A DNA stretch of 64,000 nucleotides from Saccharopolyspora kobensis (GCF_900108315.1 NZ_FNVB01000010.1:248001-312000), one strand, 5' to 3'; numbered from the stretch's first letter, positions 17,278 to 25,552 are shown. Numbers and translations are program-made. Notes: generated by a model not told the origin, from the letters alone.

Positions 17278-18156
17278 TCAGTCGCGGCCGTTGAGCTGCG
17301 TGATCTGCTTGAGCAGACCGGAGTGGTCGAGCTTGCCGTCGCCCTGCGCGACGGCCGCGGCGACCAGCTGGCTCACCAGCGAACCGAGCGGGATCGTCAG
17401 GCCCGCGTCGCGAGCAGCGGCCTGCACGATGCCCATGTCCTTGTGGTGCAGTTCGAGGCGGAAGCCGGGGGCGAACTCCCGACCGCGCATCTTGCCGCCC
17501 TTGGCGTCGAGCACGGTGCTGCCTGCGAGGCCACCGCCGAGCACCTTGAGCCCGGCCTCGGTGTCCACGCCGTGCGCCTCCAGGAACACCAGCGCCTCGG
17601 CGACCAGACCGATGTTGCCCGCCACGATGAGCTGGTTGGCGGCCTTCACGGTCTGCCCGGCGCCCGACGGTCCAACGTGGACGATCGTGGTGCCGACCGC
17701 GCCGAGCACGTCCTGCGCGGCGGCGAAGGCGTCGGCGTCGCCACCGACCATGATGGACAGCGTGCCGTCGATGGCCTTCGGCTCACCGCCGCTGACCGGC
17801 GCGTCCAGGGCGCGCACGCCCTTCTCCGCGGCGGCTTCGGCAACCCGCCGGGAGACGTCCGGGCGGATGGTGCTGCAGTCGATGAGCAGCGCGCCCGACT
17901 TGGCGTTGGCCAGCACTCCGTCCTCGCCGAGCACGACGGCTTCGACGTCCGGCGAGTCCGGCAGCATGGTGAAGATGATGTCGGCGTCGCGCACGGCCTC
18001 GGCAGCGGTGGCCGCGGCCTTGCCGCCGTCGGCGACCAGCTTGTCGACCTTGGCCTGGCTGCGGTTGTAGCCGACGACCTCGTGGCCGGCCTTGACCAGG
18101 TTGGCCGCCATCGGGCCACCCATGATCCCCAGCCCGATGAATCCGACCTTGCTCAT
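17278..18156 (-). CDS. glxR: 2-hydroxy-3-oxopropionate (tartronate semialdehyde) reductase
   Basis: 292 residues. Beta-hydroxyacid dehydrogenase reducing tartronate semialdehyde to D-glycerate with NAD(P)H. Rossmann motif VGFIGLGIMGGPMAANL at 4-20, substrate-binding DAPVSGGEPKAIDGTL, and the catalytic lysine in GQTVKAANQL near residue 171. ATG start with a GGAGGTAACTCC-like upstream region. It sits between hyi and gcl, as in other glyoxylate salvage clusters. Confidence 0.95.
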   Translation of the reverse strand: MSKVGFIGLGIMGGPMAANLVKAGHEVVGYNRSQAKVDKLVADGGKAAATAAEAVRDADIIFTMLPDSPDVEAVVLGEDGVLANAKSGALLIDCSTIRPDVSRRVAEAAAEKGVRALDAPVSGGEPKAIDGTLSIMVGGDADAFAAAQDVLGAVGTTIVHVGPSGAGQTVKAANQLIVAGNIGLVAEALVFLEAHGVDTEAGLKVLGGGLAGSTVLDAKGGKMRGREFAPGFRLELHHKDMGIVQAAARDAGLTIPLGSLVSQLVAAAVAQGDGKLDHSGLLKQITQLNGRD

Positions 18157-18204
18157 GGAGTTACCTCCGTTGGCTCGGAGCCAGTTCGTTGGTTTTCAGT
18201 CCTT

Positions 18205-18227
18205 GGAGCGGCGCAGCCGCTCAGCCC
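18205..18227. repeat. Partial family R hairpin
   Basis: GGAGCGGCGCAGCCGCTC followed by AGCCC matches the leading hairpin of the family R copy at 4291. The rest of the element is absent or too degraded to align. It lies between hyi and glxR. Confidence 0.4.
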
Positions 18228-18278
18228 AGCTGCGGCGCTTGCACCACCGCGCAGAAGGAGTCCGGAATCAGGACCACT

Positions 18279-19079
18279 TCAGCGCTTGATCCAGCCGAAG
18301 CTGTCGGCGCTGGCTCCGCTTGGCTTGTACTCCAGGCCGACGTGTCCGCGGTAGCCCGCTGCGTCGAGCTTGGTGAAGAAGCGGTCGAAGTCGATCTCCC
18401 CGGTGCCCGGCTCGTTGCGGCCCGGCGCGTCGGCGATCTGCACGTGCCCGATGGAGGCGGCGTGCGCGTCGAGCGCCGCGTCCGGGTCGTCGCCGTTGAC
18501 CACCAGGTGGTAGATGTCGAACAGCAGGCGGAGGTTGTCGTCGCCGCCCGCGGCGCGCACCCGGTCGATCACCGCGATGGCGTCGGCGGCCGTCTTCAGC
18601 GGGTACGCGGGCATGCCGCTGACCGGCTCGATCAGCACCGCGCCGTCGATGCGCGACACCGCCTTGGAGGCGCGCAGCAGGCTCTCGGTGGCGACCTGGT
18701 CCTGCGCGGCCGGGTCGACGCCGTCGATCCGGTTGCCGTACAGGGCGTTGAAGGCCCGGCAGCCGAGGCGCTCGCCGATGCCGACGACGACGTCGACGTT
18801 GTCCGCGAACTCGCCCGCCCGGTCCGGGTTGGAGAGCACGCCGCGGTCACCGGCGGGCATGTCGCCCGCGAAGAAGTTCAGGCCGACCAGGGAGACCCCG
18901 GCGTCCTCGACGGCCTGCACGAACCGGTCCACGTCGCGGTCGGCGGGCACCGCTTCCGGGAACGGCCACCAGAACTCCACCGCGTCGAAACCGGCGGCCT
19001 TGGCGGCCGCGGGCCGGTCCAGCACGTCCAGTTCGGTGAACAGGATCGAGAGGTTGACCTCGTACCGGTTCGGATCCAT
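18279..19079 (-). CDS. hyi: Hydroxypyruvate isomerase
   Basis: 266 residues. TIM-barrel enzyme interconverting hydroxypyruvate and tartronate semialdehyde. Typical start NLSILFTELD and FDAVEFWWPF; metal and acid-base residues lie in VLIEPVSG, LFDIYHLVVNGDD, HVQIADAPGRNEPGTGEIDF and VGLEYKPSG. ATG at 19079 has GAGGGGG 6 bases upstream; a GTG two codons earlier is possible. It is the first gene of the minus-strand glycerate series. A promoter with a motif shared with aceB is upstream. Confidence 0.93.
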   Translation of the reverse strand: MDPNRYEVNLSILFTELDVLDRPAAAKAAGFDAVEFWWPFPEAVPADRDVDRFVQAVEDAGVSLVGLNFFAGDMPAGDRGVLSNPDRAGEFADNVDVVVGIGERLGCRAFNALYGNRIDGVDPAAQDQVATESLLRASKAVSRIDGAVLIEPVSGMPAYPLKTAADAIAVIDRVRAAGGDDNLRLLFDIYHLVVNGDDPDAALDAHAASIGHVQIADAPGRNEPGTGEIDFDRFFTKLDAAGYRGHVGLEYKPSGASADSFGWIKR

Positions 19080-19147
19080 GGGCACCCCCTCGGGAGAAGT
19101 TGCGGAGATTTCGCATCAGATCGAAGATTTCGTGATGCGGAAGTCTT

Positions 19148-19182
19148 GTTTCGTACAGCGATAGATTAGCGACTGGTGTCAA
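19148..19182 (-). promoter_or_regulatory. hyi promoter region with motif shared with aceB
   Basis: On the minus strand TTGACA (19177-19182) is a consensus -35 box, and CGCTGTACGAAAC (RC of 19148-19160) lies in the -10 region. The related CGCTATACGGAAAC lies inside the aceB promoter (33619-33632). A common regulator of glyoxylate genes is inferred. Confidence 0.45.
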
Positions 19183-19281
19183 GCCGGTCAACGGCCCCCG
19201 CCGAGTTACCCGCGAGTCGCGAACCACGCGGCGCAGCGCGGAGATCGGCACCGACTACGGTGCGAGCAGGGAGGTCGCACC

Positions 19282-19539
19282 ATGATCTTGCGAGCTGAGT
19301 TCACCACCGAGCCCTTCGAGGGCGAGGGCGAGCCACCGGCGCACGCCGTGGCCGCCCGCGACTGCCTGCGCGCCGCCGGCCTGGAGCCCGACTTCGGCCC
19401 GCTGGGCACCTCGATCACCGGCGACCGGGAGATCCTGCTGCCCGCGCTGGCCAGCGTCGTGGAAACCGTGCTGGACACCGGTGCGAACCGGATCACCCTG
19501 CAGGTGACCGTCGACGATGCCGACGGCGACCAGGTTTAG
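19282..19539 (+). CDS. YqgV/MTH1187-like thiamine-binding small protein
   Basis: 85 residues, the expected size for the single-domain thiamine-binding (formerly DUF77) family, ferredoxin-like fold. Recognised by LRAEFTTEPFEGEG at the N-terminus and FGPLGTSITGD in the middle. Proteins of this family bind thiamine or related pyrimidines; cellular role unclear. Proximity to the ThDP enzyme Gcl may be relevant. ATG start with GGGAGG 6 bases upstream. It overlaps or abuts the following HTH gene. Confidence 0.7.
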   Translation: MILRAEFTTEPFEGEGEPPAHAVAARDCLRAAGLEPDFGPLGTSITGDREILLPALASVVETVLDTGANRITLQVTVDDADGDQV

Positions 19540-19549
19540 GCTGGTCAGC

Positions 19550-19915
19550 GTGCATCCGCTCGCCAACGCGATCGCCCCGCTGCTGGAGCACATCGGCGGC
19601 ACCGCCGTGCCCGCCGACCAGCGCAGGCCCGGCGACATCGTCCTGTACTGGGAAGACGCCCCGGCGGTGGCCGTGCGGCTGCCCGGCGAGGAGCTGACCA
19701 GCGCCCTGGACCGGATCATCCGCGCGGTGGAGACCGAGCTCGGCGGCCACCTGCCGGACCTGCCGCGCCCGGACAAGCAGCGCGCGGTGCGCCTGCTGGA
19801 GGAGCGCGGCGCGTTCAACATGCGGAAGTCCGTCGAAACGGTGGCCAAGGCGCTCGGCGTCAGCCGCTTCACGGTCTACAACTACCTCAACCGCGAGCAG
19901 GCCGACCGCAGCTGA
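19550..19915 (+). CDS. YheO-like HTH protein
   Basis: 121 residues from GTG at 19550. The C-terminus RGAFNMRKSVETVAKALGVS (then RFTVYNYLN) is the Fis/TyrR-like helix-turn-helix found at the end of YheO-type regulators. The N-terminal half (LANAIAPLLEHIGGTAVPAD) is a small alpha/beta domain that I cannot assign. The start is uncertain: an in-frame ATG at 19517 would overlap the previous gene by 23 bases. Likely co-transcribed with the thiamine-binding gene; a role in regulating the adjacent purine or glyoxylate genes is conceivable but not shown. Confidence 0.7.
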   Translation: MHPLANAIAPLLEHIGGTAVPADQRRPGDIVLYWEDAPAVAVRLPGEELTSALDRIIRAVETELGGHLPDLPRPDKQRAVRLLEERGAFNMRKSVETVAKALGVSRFTVYNYLNREQADRS

Positions 19916-19957
19916 CGCCGCCGGTCCGCCTCAGCGGTCGGCCGAATCCACGGCACG

Positions 19958-20020
19958 GCGATTTCGCGCGAAATCGCCGCGCCGCACGCGTGCCGAGTGC
20001 CGTTCTCGCGCGAAATCGGC
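19958..20020. repeat. Palindromic repeat, GCGATTTCGCGCGAAATCGC family copy 2
   Basis: Palindrome GCGATTTCGCGCGAAATCGC followed by GCGCCGCACGCGTGCC and a second TTCTCGCGCGAAATCGG. The first two blocks match 7197-7239. It lies after the HTH gene. Confidence 0.5.
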
Positions 20021-20037
20021 AGCTGCCCCACCAGGCC

Positions 20038-20074
20038 CCGTGAGCGCTTTGAGGGGCGCCCAAAACACTCACGG
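20038..20074. repeat. Palindrome (family P), shortened copy
   Basis: CCGTGAGCGCTTTGAGGGG ... CCCAAAACACTCACGG, an imperfect inverted repeat related to the other family P copies but lacking the central GCTATAGC. It lies between the HTH gene and the uraD promoter. Confidence 0.55.
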
Positions 20075-20197
20075 CACCATCGAACGCCTTGCCGCCACCT
20101 CGACCCCCAGGTGGCGGCAAAACGGGCAAATCAGACGCCGCTTCGACCCGCCCGGACCGCTCGGATTGTGCCGTTCGCACAACGCTCCATCAGGATT

Positions 20198-20240
20198 TTT
20201 CAACAAAGTGTTGACACTTGGCGCGGCGCAGTCGTAGCTT
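20198..20240 (+). promoter_or_regulatory. uraD operon promoter with operator TTCAACAAAGTGTTGA
   Basis: -35 TTGACA (20211-20216), 18 bp spacer, -10 TAGCTT (20235-20240). The inverted repeat TTTCAACA-AAG-TGTTGACA (20198-20216) overlaps the -35 box. Its core is identical to the operator in the allB promoter, linking urate and allantoin breakdown under one regulator. The leader to uraD is about 115 bases. Confidence 0.75.
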
Positions 20241-20364
20241 TTGCCGCACCGAAGCTCTGACCAGCAGCCGCAGCACAGCCCAGGCATGCTCGGACGTCAG
20301 GTCCGCCGCCTGGCTCTCCCCCGGAAAACCTTCCGGGGCCGCCCACATCCTGTGAGAGTTTGCG

Positions 20365-20871
20365 ATGTCAACAACCACCCGACCGGACCGGCTCAACGGC
20401 CTGCCCCGCGCGGAACTCGTCGAGCAGCTGCTCGCCTGCCTGGACATCCCGCGCTGGGCCGCCGACATCGCCGACCAGCGCCCGTTCGCCGACGCCGACG
20501 CGGTCTACCGCGCCGCCGACGCCGCCGCCCCGGCGCTGACCCGCGAGGAGCTCGACCAGGCGCTGGCCGCGCACCCCCGCATCGGCGACCGGCCGCAGGG
20601 CACGGGCACCTCGGCGAACTTCTCCCGCAACGAGCAGGCCGGCGTCGGCGACGACGCGGAGCTGGCCCGCGCGCTGCGCGAGGGCAACGAGGCCTACGAG
20701 CGCCGCTTCGGGCACGTCTACCTGGTCTGCGCCAGCGGTCGCAGCGGCGCGGAGCTGCTGGAGATCCTGCACTCCCGCCTGGACAACGAGCCGGAAACCG
20801 AGCTGCGGATCGTCGAGGACGAACTCCGCAAGATCGCACGTCTGAGATTGGCAAAGGTGATCGAAGGATGA
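20365..20871 (+). CDS. uraD: OHCU decarboxylase
   Basis: 168 residues. Decarboxylates 2-oxo-4-hydroxy-4-carboxy-5-ureidoimidazoline to (S)-allantoin, third step from urate. The all-helical family motifs HPRIGD (catalytic histidine, about residue 73), SANFSRNEQAG and the C-terminal RLDNEPETELRIVEDELRKI are present. The stop overlaps the uraH start (ATGA), so the two are translationally coupled. First gene of the uraD-uraH-uox operon under the 20198-20240 promoter. Confidence 0.95.
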   Translation: MSTTTRPDRLNGLPRAELVEQLLACLDIPRWAADIADQRPFADADAVYRAADAAAPALTREELDQALAAHPRIGDRPQGTGTSANFSRNEQAGVGDDAELARALREGNEAYERRFGHVYLVCASGRSGAELLEILHSRLDNEPETELRIVEDELRKIARLRLAKVIEG

Positions 20872-21203
20872 GTGCCGTCACCACGCACGTGCTCGACGCC
20901 GCGCGGGGCAAGCCCGCCGTCGGCGTCGCGATCCGGCTGGAGGCCGCCGACGGCGACGGGTGGGCGGCCGTCGCCGACGGGCGCACCGACGACGACGGCC
21001 GGATCAAGGACCTGGGGCCGGAGCGGCTGGCCGCCGGGGACTACCGGCTCACCTTCGACACCGGCGCGTACTTCGAGGGCCAGGGCACCGCGTCGTTCTA
21101 CCCGCAGGTGCAGATCACCTTCCGGATCGCCGACCCCGAACAGCACTACCACGTTCCGATTCTGCTGAGCCCGTTCGCCTTTTCCACCTACCGAGGGAGC
21201 TGA
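20868..21203 (+). CDS. uraH: 5-hydroxyisourate hydrolase (transthyretin-like)
   Basis: 111 residues. Hydrolyses 5-hydroxyisourate, the unstable uricase product, to OHCU. The family marks are the N-terminal THVLDAARGKPA with catalytic histidine, a conserved arginine in the VAIRLEA strand, YFYPQVQITF-like SFYPQVQITF, HYHVPILLSPF, and the diagnostic C-terminal tetrapeptide YRGS. ATG overlaps the uraD stop; uricase follows 7 bases after its stop. Confidence 0.95.
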   Translation: MSAVTTHVLDAARGKPAVGVAIRLEAADGDGWAAVADGRTDDDGRIKDLGPERLAAGDYRLTFDTGAYFEGQGTASFYPQVQITFRIADPEQHYHVPILLSPFAFSTYRGS

Positions 21204-21210
21204 TCACCTC

Positions 21211-22101
21211 ATGGGCATCGTCATGGGCCCCAACCAGTACGGCAAGGCCGAGGTCCGCATCGTCTCGGTCAACCGGGACACCCCGCGGCACACCATCAAG
21301 GACCTCAACGTCAGCTCCTCGCTCCGCGGTGACCTCGACGGCGCGCACCTGACCGGCGACAACAGCAACGTGCTGCCGACCGACACGCAGAAGAACACGG
21401 TCTACGCCTTCGCCAAGGAAGCGCCGATCGGCGAGATCGAGGAGTTCGCGCTGCGGCTGGGCCGGCACTTCGTCGGCACCGCGGACGGGATCACCGGGGC
21501 GCGCATCCTCATCGACGAGTACAGCTGGGAGCGCATCCCCGTCGGCGGCACCGGCCACGACCACTCCTTCGCCCGCTCCACCGACGAGAAGCGCACCACC
21601 GCGGTCACCATCGACGGCGACCAGGCGCACGTGGTGTCCGGGCTCAAGGACCTGATCGTGCTCAAGTCCACCGGCTCGGAGTTCTGGGGCTACCCCAAGG
21701 ACAAGTACACGACGCTGTCGGAGACCAACGACCGCATCCTGGCCACCGCGGTGACCGCCCGCTGGCGCTACCTCCACACCGACGTGGACTGGGGCAAGAG
21801 CTTCGAGTCGATCCGGGCCACCATGCTGGAGGCCTTCGCCACCACGCACAGCCTCGCGCTGCAGCAGAGCCTGTACGAGATGGGCAAGGCCGCGATGGAG
21901 AAGCACCCGGAGGTGGCCGAGGTCCGGCTGTCGCTGCCGAACAAGCACCACTTCCTGGTCGACCTGGAGTACTGCGGCCTGGAGAACAACAACGAGGTGT
22001 TCTTCGCCGCGGACCGTCCTTACGGTCTGATCGAGGGCGTCGTCAAGCGCGACGACGTGGAGGAGGCCCCGCAGGCCTGGTACAGCCTCCCCCAGTTCTG
22101 A
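21211..22101 (+). CDS. uox: Urate oxidase (uricase)
   Basis: 296 residues, typical size. Cofactor-free oxidation of urate to 5-hydroxyisourate. The tunnelling-fold signatures are NQYGKAEVRIV, TDTQKNTVYAFAKE (with the Lys/Thr of the catalytic dyad), the SGLKDLIVLKSTGSEFWGY block and PNKHHFLVDL near the C-terminus. ATG at 21211 has GAGGGAG upstream; another methionine at codon 5 is possible. Last gene of the uraD operon, followed by a family E palindrome. Confidence 0.97.
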   Translation: MGIVMGPNQYGKAEVRIVSVNRDTPRHTIKDLNVSSSLRGDLDGAHLTGDNSNVLPTDTQKNTVYAFAKEAPIGEIEEFALRLGRHFVGTADGITGARILIDEYSWERIPVGGTGHDHSFARSTDEKRTTAVTIDGDQAHVVSGLKDLIVLKSTGSEFWGYPKDKYTTLSETNDRILATAVTARWRYLHTDVDWGKSFESIRATMLEAFATTHSLALQQSLYEMGKAAMEKHPEVAEVRLSLPNKHHFLVDLEYCGLENNNEVFFAADRPYGLIEGVVKRDDVEEAPQAWYSLPQF

Positions 22102-22106
22102 TCGAC

Positions 22107-22150
22107 GCGATTTCAATTGAAATCGCACACGTGATTTCAATTGAAATCGC
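22107..22150. repeat. A+T-rich double palindrome (family E), simple copy after uox
   Basis: GCGATTTCAATTGAAATCGC (22107-22126, a perfect 20-bp palindrome) and GATTTCAATTGAAATCGC (22133-22150), six bases apart. Immediately follows the uricase stop, consistent with a terminator role. Confidence 0.85.
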
Positions 22151-22217
22151 GCAGCACCACGTCGGCCTCTCAGCAGCGGAGGTCGTGAAGGATCACCGCC
22201 GATCCTCAGCCTTGTTA

Positions 22218-22248
22218 GGGGCCACCGGGGGTATCTCCTGGTGGCCCC
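22218..22248. terminator. Hairpin upstream of the purine permease
   Basis: GGGGCCACCGGGGG (22218-22231) pairs with CTCCTGGTGGCCCC (22235-22248), 14 bp with two G-U pairs. It may end the uricase transcript or act in the permease leader. The following 140 bases (22249-22387) are comparatively A+T-rich and probably hold the permease promoter. Confidence 0.55.
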
Positions 22249-22387
22249 TGCTGCTACCCGGACTTCGGGCGCGCAGCCCGGAAGACCCACAGGTCCACTG
22301 TGGAACAAAATGTGATTTCCCGGCAACAAGAAGAAAATTCCCGGCATTGATAGTGACCTGATCTGACCCTGCGGCCCAGGAGTCACC

Positions 22388-23866
22388 ATGGCCCTCTTCA
22401 AGATCCGTCGCAACCGCGGCACCAGGAACGGAAAACCCACCGACGTCCACCCGGTGGACGAAGTGATGCCCCCGGTACGCATGATGGCGTACGGCGTCCA
22501 GCACATCGCCGCGATGTACGCGGGTGTGGTGGCGCCACCGCTGATCGTCGGCGAGGCGATGGGCCTGCCGCCGATCGAGATGACCTTGTTGATCGGGGCG
22601 AGCCTGTTCACCGCGGGCCTGGCCACCATGCTGCAGTCGCTGGGCATCTGGAAGATCGGTGCCCGGCTGCCGTTCGTCAACGGCGTCACGTTCGGTTCGG
22701 TCGCGCCGATGCTGGCCATCGTCGCGCAGCAGGGGCAGCAGCACTCGCTGTCGGTGATCTACGGGTCGGTGCTGATCGCGGGCCTGCTGGCCTTCCTGAT
22801 CGCCCCCTACTTCTCGCGCATGGTCCGGTTCTTCCCGCCGGTGGTCAACGGCACCGTGATCACGCTGATCGGGCTGGCCCTGATGCCGGTGGGCATCAAG
22901 TGGATCACCGGCACCGATTCCAGCGCCCCCGACTACGCCGCGCCCGAGAAGATCGCGCTCGGCGGCGCGACCTTCGTCCTGGTGCTGCTGTTCAACCGCT
23001 TCCTGAAGGGCTTCTGGAACCGCATCGCGCTGCTCATCGGCCTGGTCGTGGGCACCCTGATCGCCTGGCCGATGGGTCTGATCAACACCACCACCATCGA
23101 ATCGGCGCCGGTGTTCAACCTGCCCACGCCGTTCGCGCTGGGCGCGCCGATGTTCGACCTGACGGCGACCATCTCGATCTGCATCGTGATGCTGGTGGCG
23201 ATGATGGAGACCACCGCGGACATGGTCGCGCTCGGCGAGATCGTGGACCGGCCCGCCGACGAGGAGACCATCGCGGCCGGCCTGCGCGCCGACGGTGCGG
23301 GCAGCGCGCTCAGCGCCGTGTTCGGCGGTTTCACCTGCAGCGCCTTCGCGCAGAACATCGGCCTGGTGGCGCTGACCCGGGTGCGCAGCCGGTACGTGGT
23401 CGCCACCGCCGGTGGTGTGCTGGTGCTGCTGGGCCTGTTCCCGATCGTCGGCGCGATCGTCTCGCTGGTGCCGCAGCCGGTGCTCGGCGGTGCCGCGCTG
23501 GTGCTGTTCGGTTCGGTGGCCACCAGCGGCATCCGCACGCTGGGCAAGTCCGACCTGGGCGACCCGTTCAACTCGCTGATCGTGGCCGGTGCGCTGGGCA
23601 TCGGTCTGATCCCGGTCGTCTCGCCGCACTTCTACGAGCACTTCCCGTCCGCGCTGCGCACCGTGCTCGACTCGGGCATCAGCACCGGCTGCATCGCGGC
23701 CCTGCTGCTGAACATGCTGTTCAACGCCTGGCGCAAGAAGTCGGCGAGCACCGAGGAGACGGTCGGCGGCGACACGGTCGCGGTGATCGCCACCACCCCG
23801 GGCGAAACCGCCGTCCCGGAACCCCGCAACTCCCCCAAGGGCTCTTCCTCGGAGTCCGTGCACTGA
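22388..23866 (+). CDS. NCS2-family xanthine/urate permease
   Basis: 492 residues, about 12-14 predicted membrane segments. Nucleobase-cation symporter-2 family, importing xanthine or uric acid. Signatures include PPVRMMAYGVQHIAAMYAGV at the start (histidine of TM1), FGSVAPMLAI, and the family motif region ETTADMVALGEIVDRP plus GFTCSAFAQNIGLVALTRVRS in TM8-TM9. The cytoplasmic tail is Ser/Pro-rich. ATG start with CAGGAG about 8 bases upstream. Placement after uricase supports urate or xanthine uptake feeding the pathway; substrate preference cannot be read from sequence alone. Confidence 0.92.
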   Translation: MALFKIRRNRGTRNGKPTDVHPVDEVMPPVRMMAYGVQHIAAMYAGVVAPPLIVGEAMGLPPIEMTLLIGASLFTAGLATMLQSLGIWKIGARLPFVNGVTFGSVAPMLAIVAQQGQQHSLSVIYGSVLIAGLLAFLIAPYFSRMVRFFPPVVNGTVITLIGLALMPVGIKWITGTDSSAPDYAAPEKIALGGATFVLVLLFNRFLKGFWNRIALLIGLVVGTLIAWPMGLINTTTIESAPVFNLPTPFALGAPMFDLTATISICIVMLVAMMETTADMVALGEIVDRPADEETIAAGLRADGAGSALSAVFGGFTCSAFAQNIGLVALTRVRSRYVVATAGGVLVLLGLFPIVGAIVSLVPQPVLGGAALVLFGSVATSGIRTLGKSDLGDPFNSLIVAGALGIGLIPVVSPHFYEHFPSALRTVLDSGISTGCIAALLLNMLFNAWRKKSASTEETVGGDTVAVIATTPGETAVPEPRNSPKGSSSESVH

Positions 23867-23891
23867 CCCCGCCCTGAACCGGTGCGGAAGT

Positions 23892-23930
23892 GGAGGGCGC
23901 CTTTCGCCGAATCGGCGGGAGGCGCCCTCC
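23892..23930. terminator. Permease terminator
   Basis: GGAGGGCGCCT (23892-23902) and AGGCGCCCTCC (23920-23930), perfect 11-bp stem with a loop that itself can pair (CGCC/GGCG). 25 bases after the permease stop. Confidence 0.75.
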
Positions 23931-24047
23931 GCGTGCTCCGGTCGTCCGAAACCGTTGCGGCGAACGGCCGTTCTTCCAGTTCGGGCGCATCGAGGAAGCG
24001 TCGGGATCGTTGATCCGGCGAATGATGCGCTGAAGTTGGGAGACGCG

Positions 24048-25109
24048 ATGCGGATTCGGGCACTGCTGACCGCGGGGCTGGTCGGACTGTCGGTCCTGGC
24101 CGCCCAAACGACCGCCACCGCGCAGCAGGCCGGTGATCCGCTCAGCGAGAAGCAGTGGGGGCTGGCGCAGCTGCGGGCGCCGGAGGCGTGGGCGACCAGC
24201 ACCGGCGCGGGCCAGGTCATCGCCGTGGTGGACACCGGCGTCGACCTCGGGCACCCCGAGCTGGCGGGCAAGCTCGTGCCGGGCGCGACCTTCGCGGGCT
24301 GCGGTGAGCGCCCGGCGCCGTGCGGCAACGGCGACTGGCTCGGCGTGGACGGCGTCGGGCAGCCCGCCGACGTCCACGGAACGCACGTCGCGGGCATCGC
24401 GGCGGCGGCGACGGGCAACGGGGTCGGCATCGCCGGGGTCGCGCCGGATGCGCGGATCATGCCGGTCAAGGCGCTGGAGGACGGTTCCGGCAGCTTCGCG
24501 GAGATCGGCGCGGGCGTCCGCTGGGCGGCCGACAACGGCGCGAACGTCATCAACCTGAGCCTCGGCGCCATACCCGGCGCGCAGCTGCTGACGCTGATCG
24601 GGCTGACTCCCGAGACCAAGGACGCCATCGCCTACGCGCGGGAGAAGGGCGTGGTCGTGGTGGCTTCCGCGGGCAACGAGACCGCGCCGCTGTGCGGCAC
24701 CCCGGCGTGGGAGGCGGGCGCGTTGTGCGTCACCGCCACCGACCCGGCCGAGCTGCACTCGGTGTACTCCAACCTCGGCCTGAAGCTGGACACCAAAGCC
24801 GTTGCCGCGCCCGGTGGTTCCTCGCTGCAGGGCTGCGACGGCGACGTCTGGGCGCCGGTTCCGCGCGGCGCGGGCTCGCCGGACTGCGGGCAGAGCGACT
24901 ACGACTCGCTCGCCGGAACCTCCATGGCCGCCCCGCAGGTCGCGGGCGTCGCGGCGCTGCTCGGCGCGCAGGGCCGGGACGCCGACGGCATCGAGCAGGC
25001 GCTGATGCGCTCGGCCCGCACGCCGCTGGTCGGTGCTCGCGGATTGTTCACCCCGCTCTACGGCTACGGCATCGTCGACGCGCAGGCCGCCGTCCAGCAG
25101 CCGATGTGA
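24048..25109 (+). CDS. Secreted subtilisin-like serine protease (S8)
   Basis: 353 residues. Signal peptide at 1-24 (MRIRALLTAGLVGLSVLAAQ) and then a subtilase domain directly, with no long propeptide. Catalytic triad: D62 (AVVDTGVD), H110 (HGTHVAG) and S292 (GTSMAAPQVAG); oxyanion asparagine N210 in SAGNE. Six or more cysteines suggest disulfides in the exported enzyme. No transmembrane tail, so it is not a MycP-type mycosin, which would have a C-terminal membrane helix. ATG at 24048 with GGGAGA upstream. Monocistronic, ended by a perfect hairpin. Confidence 0.93.
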   Translation: MRIRALLTAGLVGLSVLAAQTTATAQQAGDPLSEKQWGLAQLRAPEAWATSTGAGQVIAVVDTGVDLGHPELAGKLVPGATFAGCGERPAPCGNGDWLGVDGVGQPADVHGTHVAGIAAAATGNGVGIAGVAPDARIMPVKALEDGSGSFAEIGAGVRWAADNGANVINLSLGAIPGAQLLTLIGLTPETKDAIAYAREKGVVVVASAGNETAPLCGTPAWEAGALCVTATDPAELHSVYSNLGLKLDTKAVAAPGGSSLQGCDGDVWAPVPRGAGSPDCGQSDYDSLAGTSMAAPQVAGVAALLGAQGRDADGIEQALMRSARTPLVGARGLFTPLYGYGIVDAQAAVQQPM

Positions 25110-25112
25110 CCG

Positions 25113-25150
25113 GCGAACGGCCCGTTCTCCGGCGAGAACGGGCCGTTCGC
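25113..25150. terminator. Protease terminator
   Basis: Perfect 17-bp stem GCGAACGGCCCGTTCTC / GAGAACGGGCCGTTCGC with a CGGC loop, starting 4 bases after the stop codon. Confidence 0.85.
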
Positions 25151-25298
25151 AGCACTGGCTATTACCACTGGCGATCTTCAGCCGGTCGTACCCACGAAAC
25201 GGCCGAAATTCCTCGACCGCGGGCCGGAATCCCGGAACAATGATCACAGGGCCGGGCATCGGTGCGCGGCCGCAGAGCGATCCGGGAGCGTGGGACCG

Positions 25299-25544
25299 AT
25301 GGACCTCTCCAAGCTGTTCAAGATGGTGTCCCCGGCCAAGCACCACAGCCGCAGCCACTCCAGCAGCGGCCACCGGCGCCGGGACTCCAGCGACGATCAC
25401 CGCCGCCGTTACGACAGCAGCGATCACCGGCGTCGCCGCCGGGACAGCAGTGACGACTACCGGCGCCGGGACAGCAGCGACGACCACCGCCGCCGCCGTT
25501 ACGACAGCAGCCGCGGTCACTACCGGCGTCGCAGCCACAGCTGA
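25299..25544 (+). CDS. Small Arg/Ser/Asp-repeat protein upstream of a kinase
   Basis: 81 residues. A short N-terminal stretch (MDLSKLFKMVSPAKHH) is followed by a low-complexity region, residues 27-75, made of about six units of the type RRRxDSSDDH, e.g. RRRRRDSSDDYRRRDSSDD. It is rich in serine flanked by basic and acidic residues, resembling eukaryotic RS domains, and would be a good phosphorylation target. The kinase gene starts 8 bases after its stop, so the pair is almost certainly co-transcribed. ATG at 25299 has GGGAG 10 bases upstream; a GTG at 25290 is an alternative. Function unknown; substrate of the kinase is inference. Confidence 0.75.
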   Translation: MDLSKLFKMVSPAKHHSRSHSSSGHRRRDSSDDHRRRYDSSDHRRRRRDSSDDYRRRDSSDDHRRRRYDSSRGHYRRRSHS

Positions 25545-25552
25545 TCAGCGCG

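Noticed and set aside
22193..24628. 811-codon open frame antisense to the purine permease
   Set aside because: Long antisense frames are expected at 70%+ G+C; the composition is Arg/Ala/Pro-rich without domains, and the sense gene is clear.
24048..25109. MycP-type mycosin of a type VII system
   Set aside because: It is a subtilase with a signal peptide but has no C-terminal membrane helix and is far from the ESX genes.
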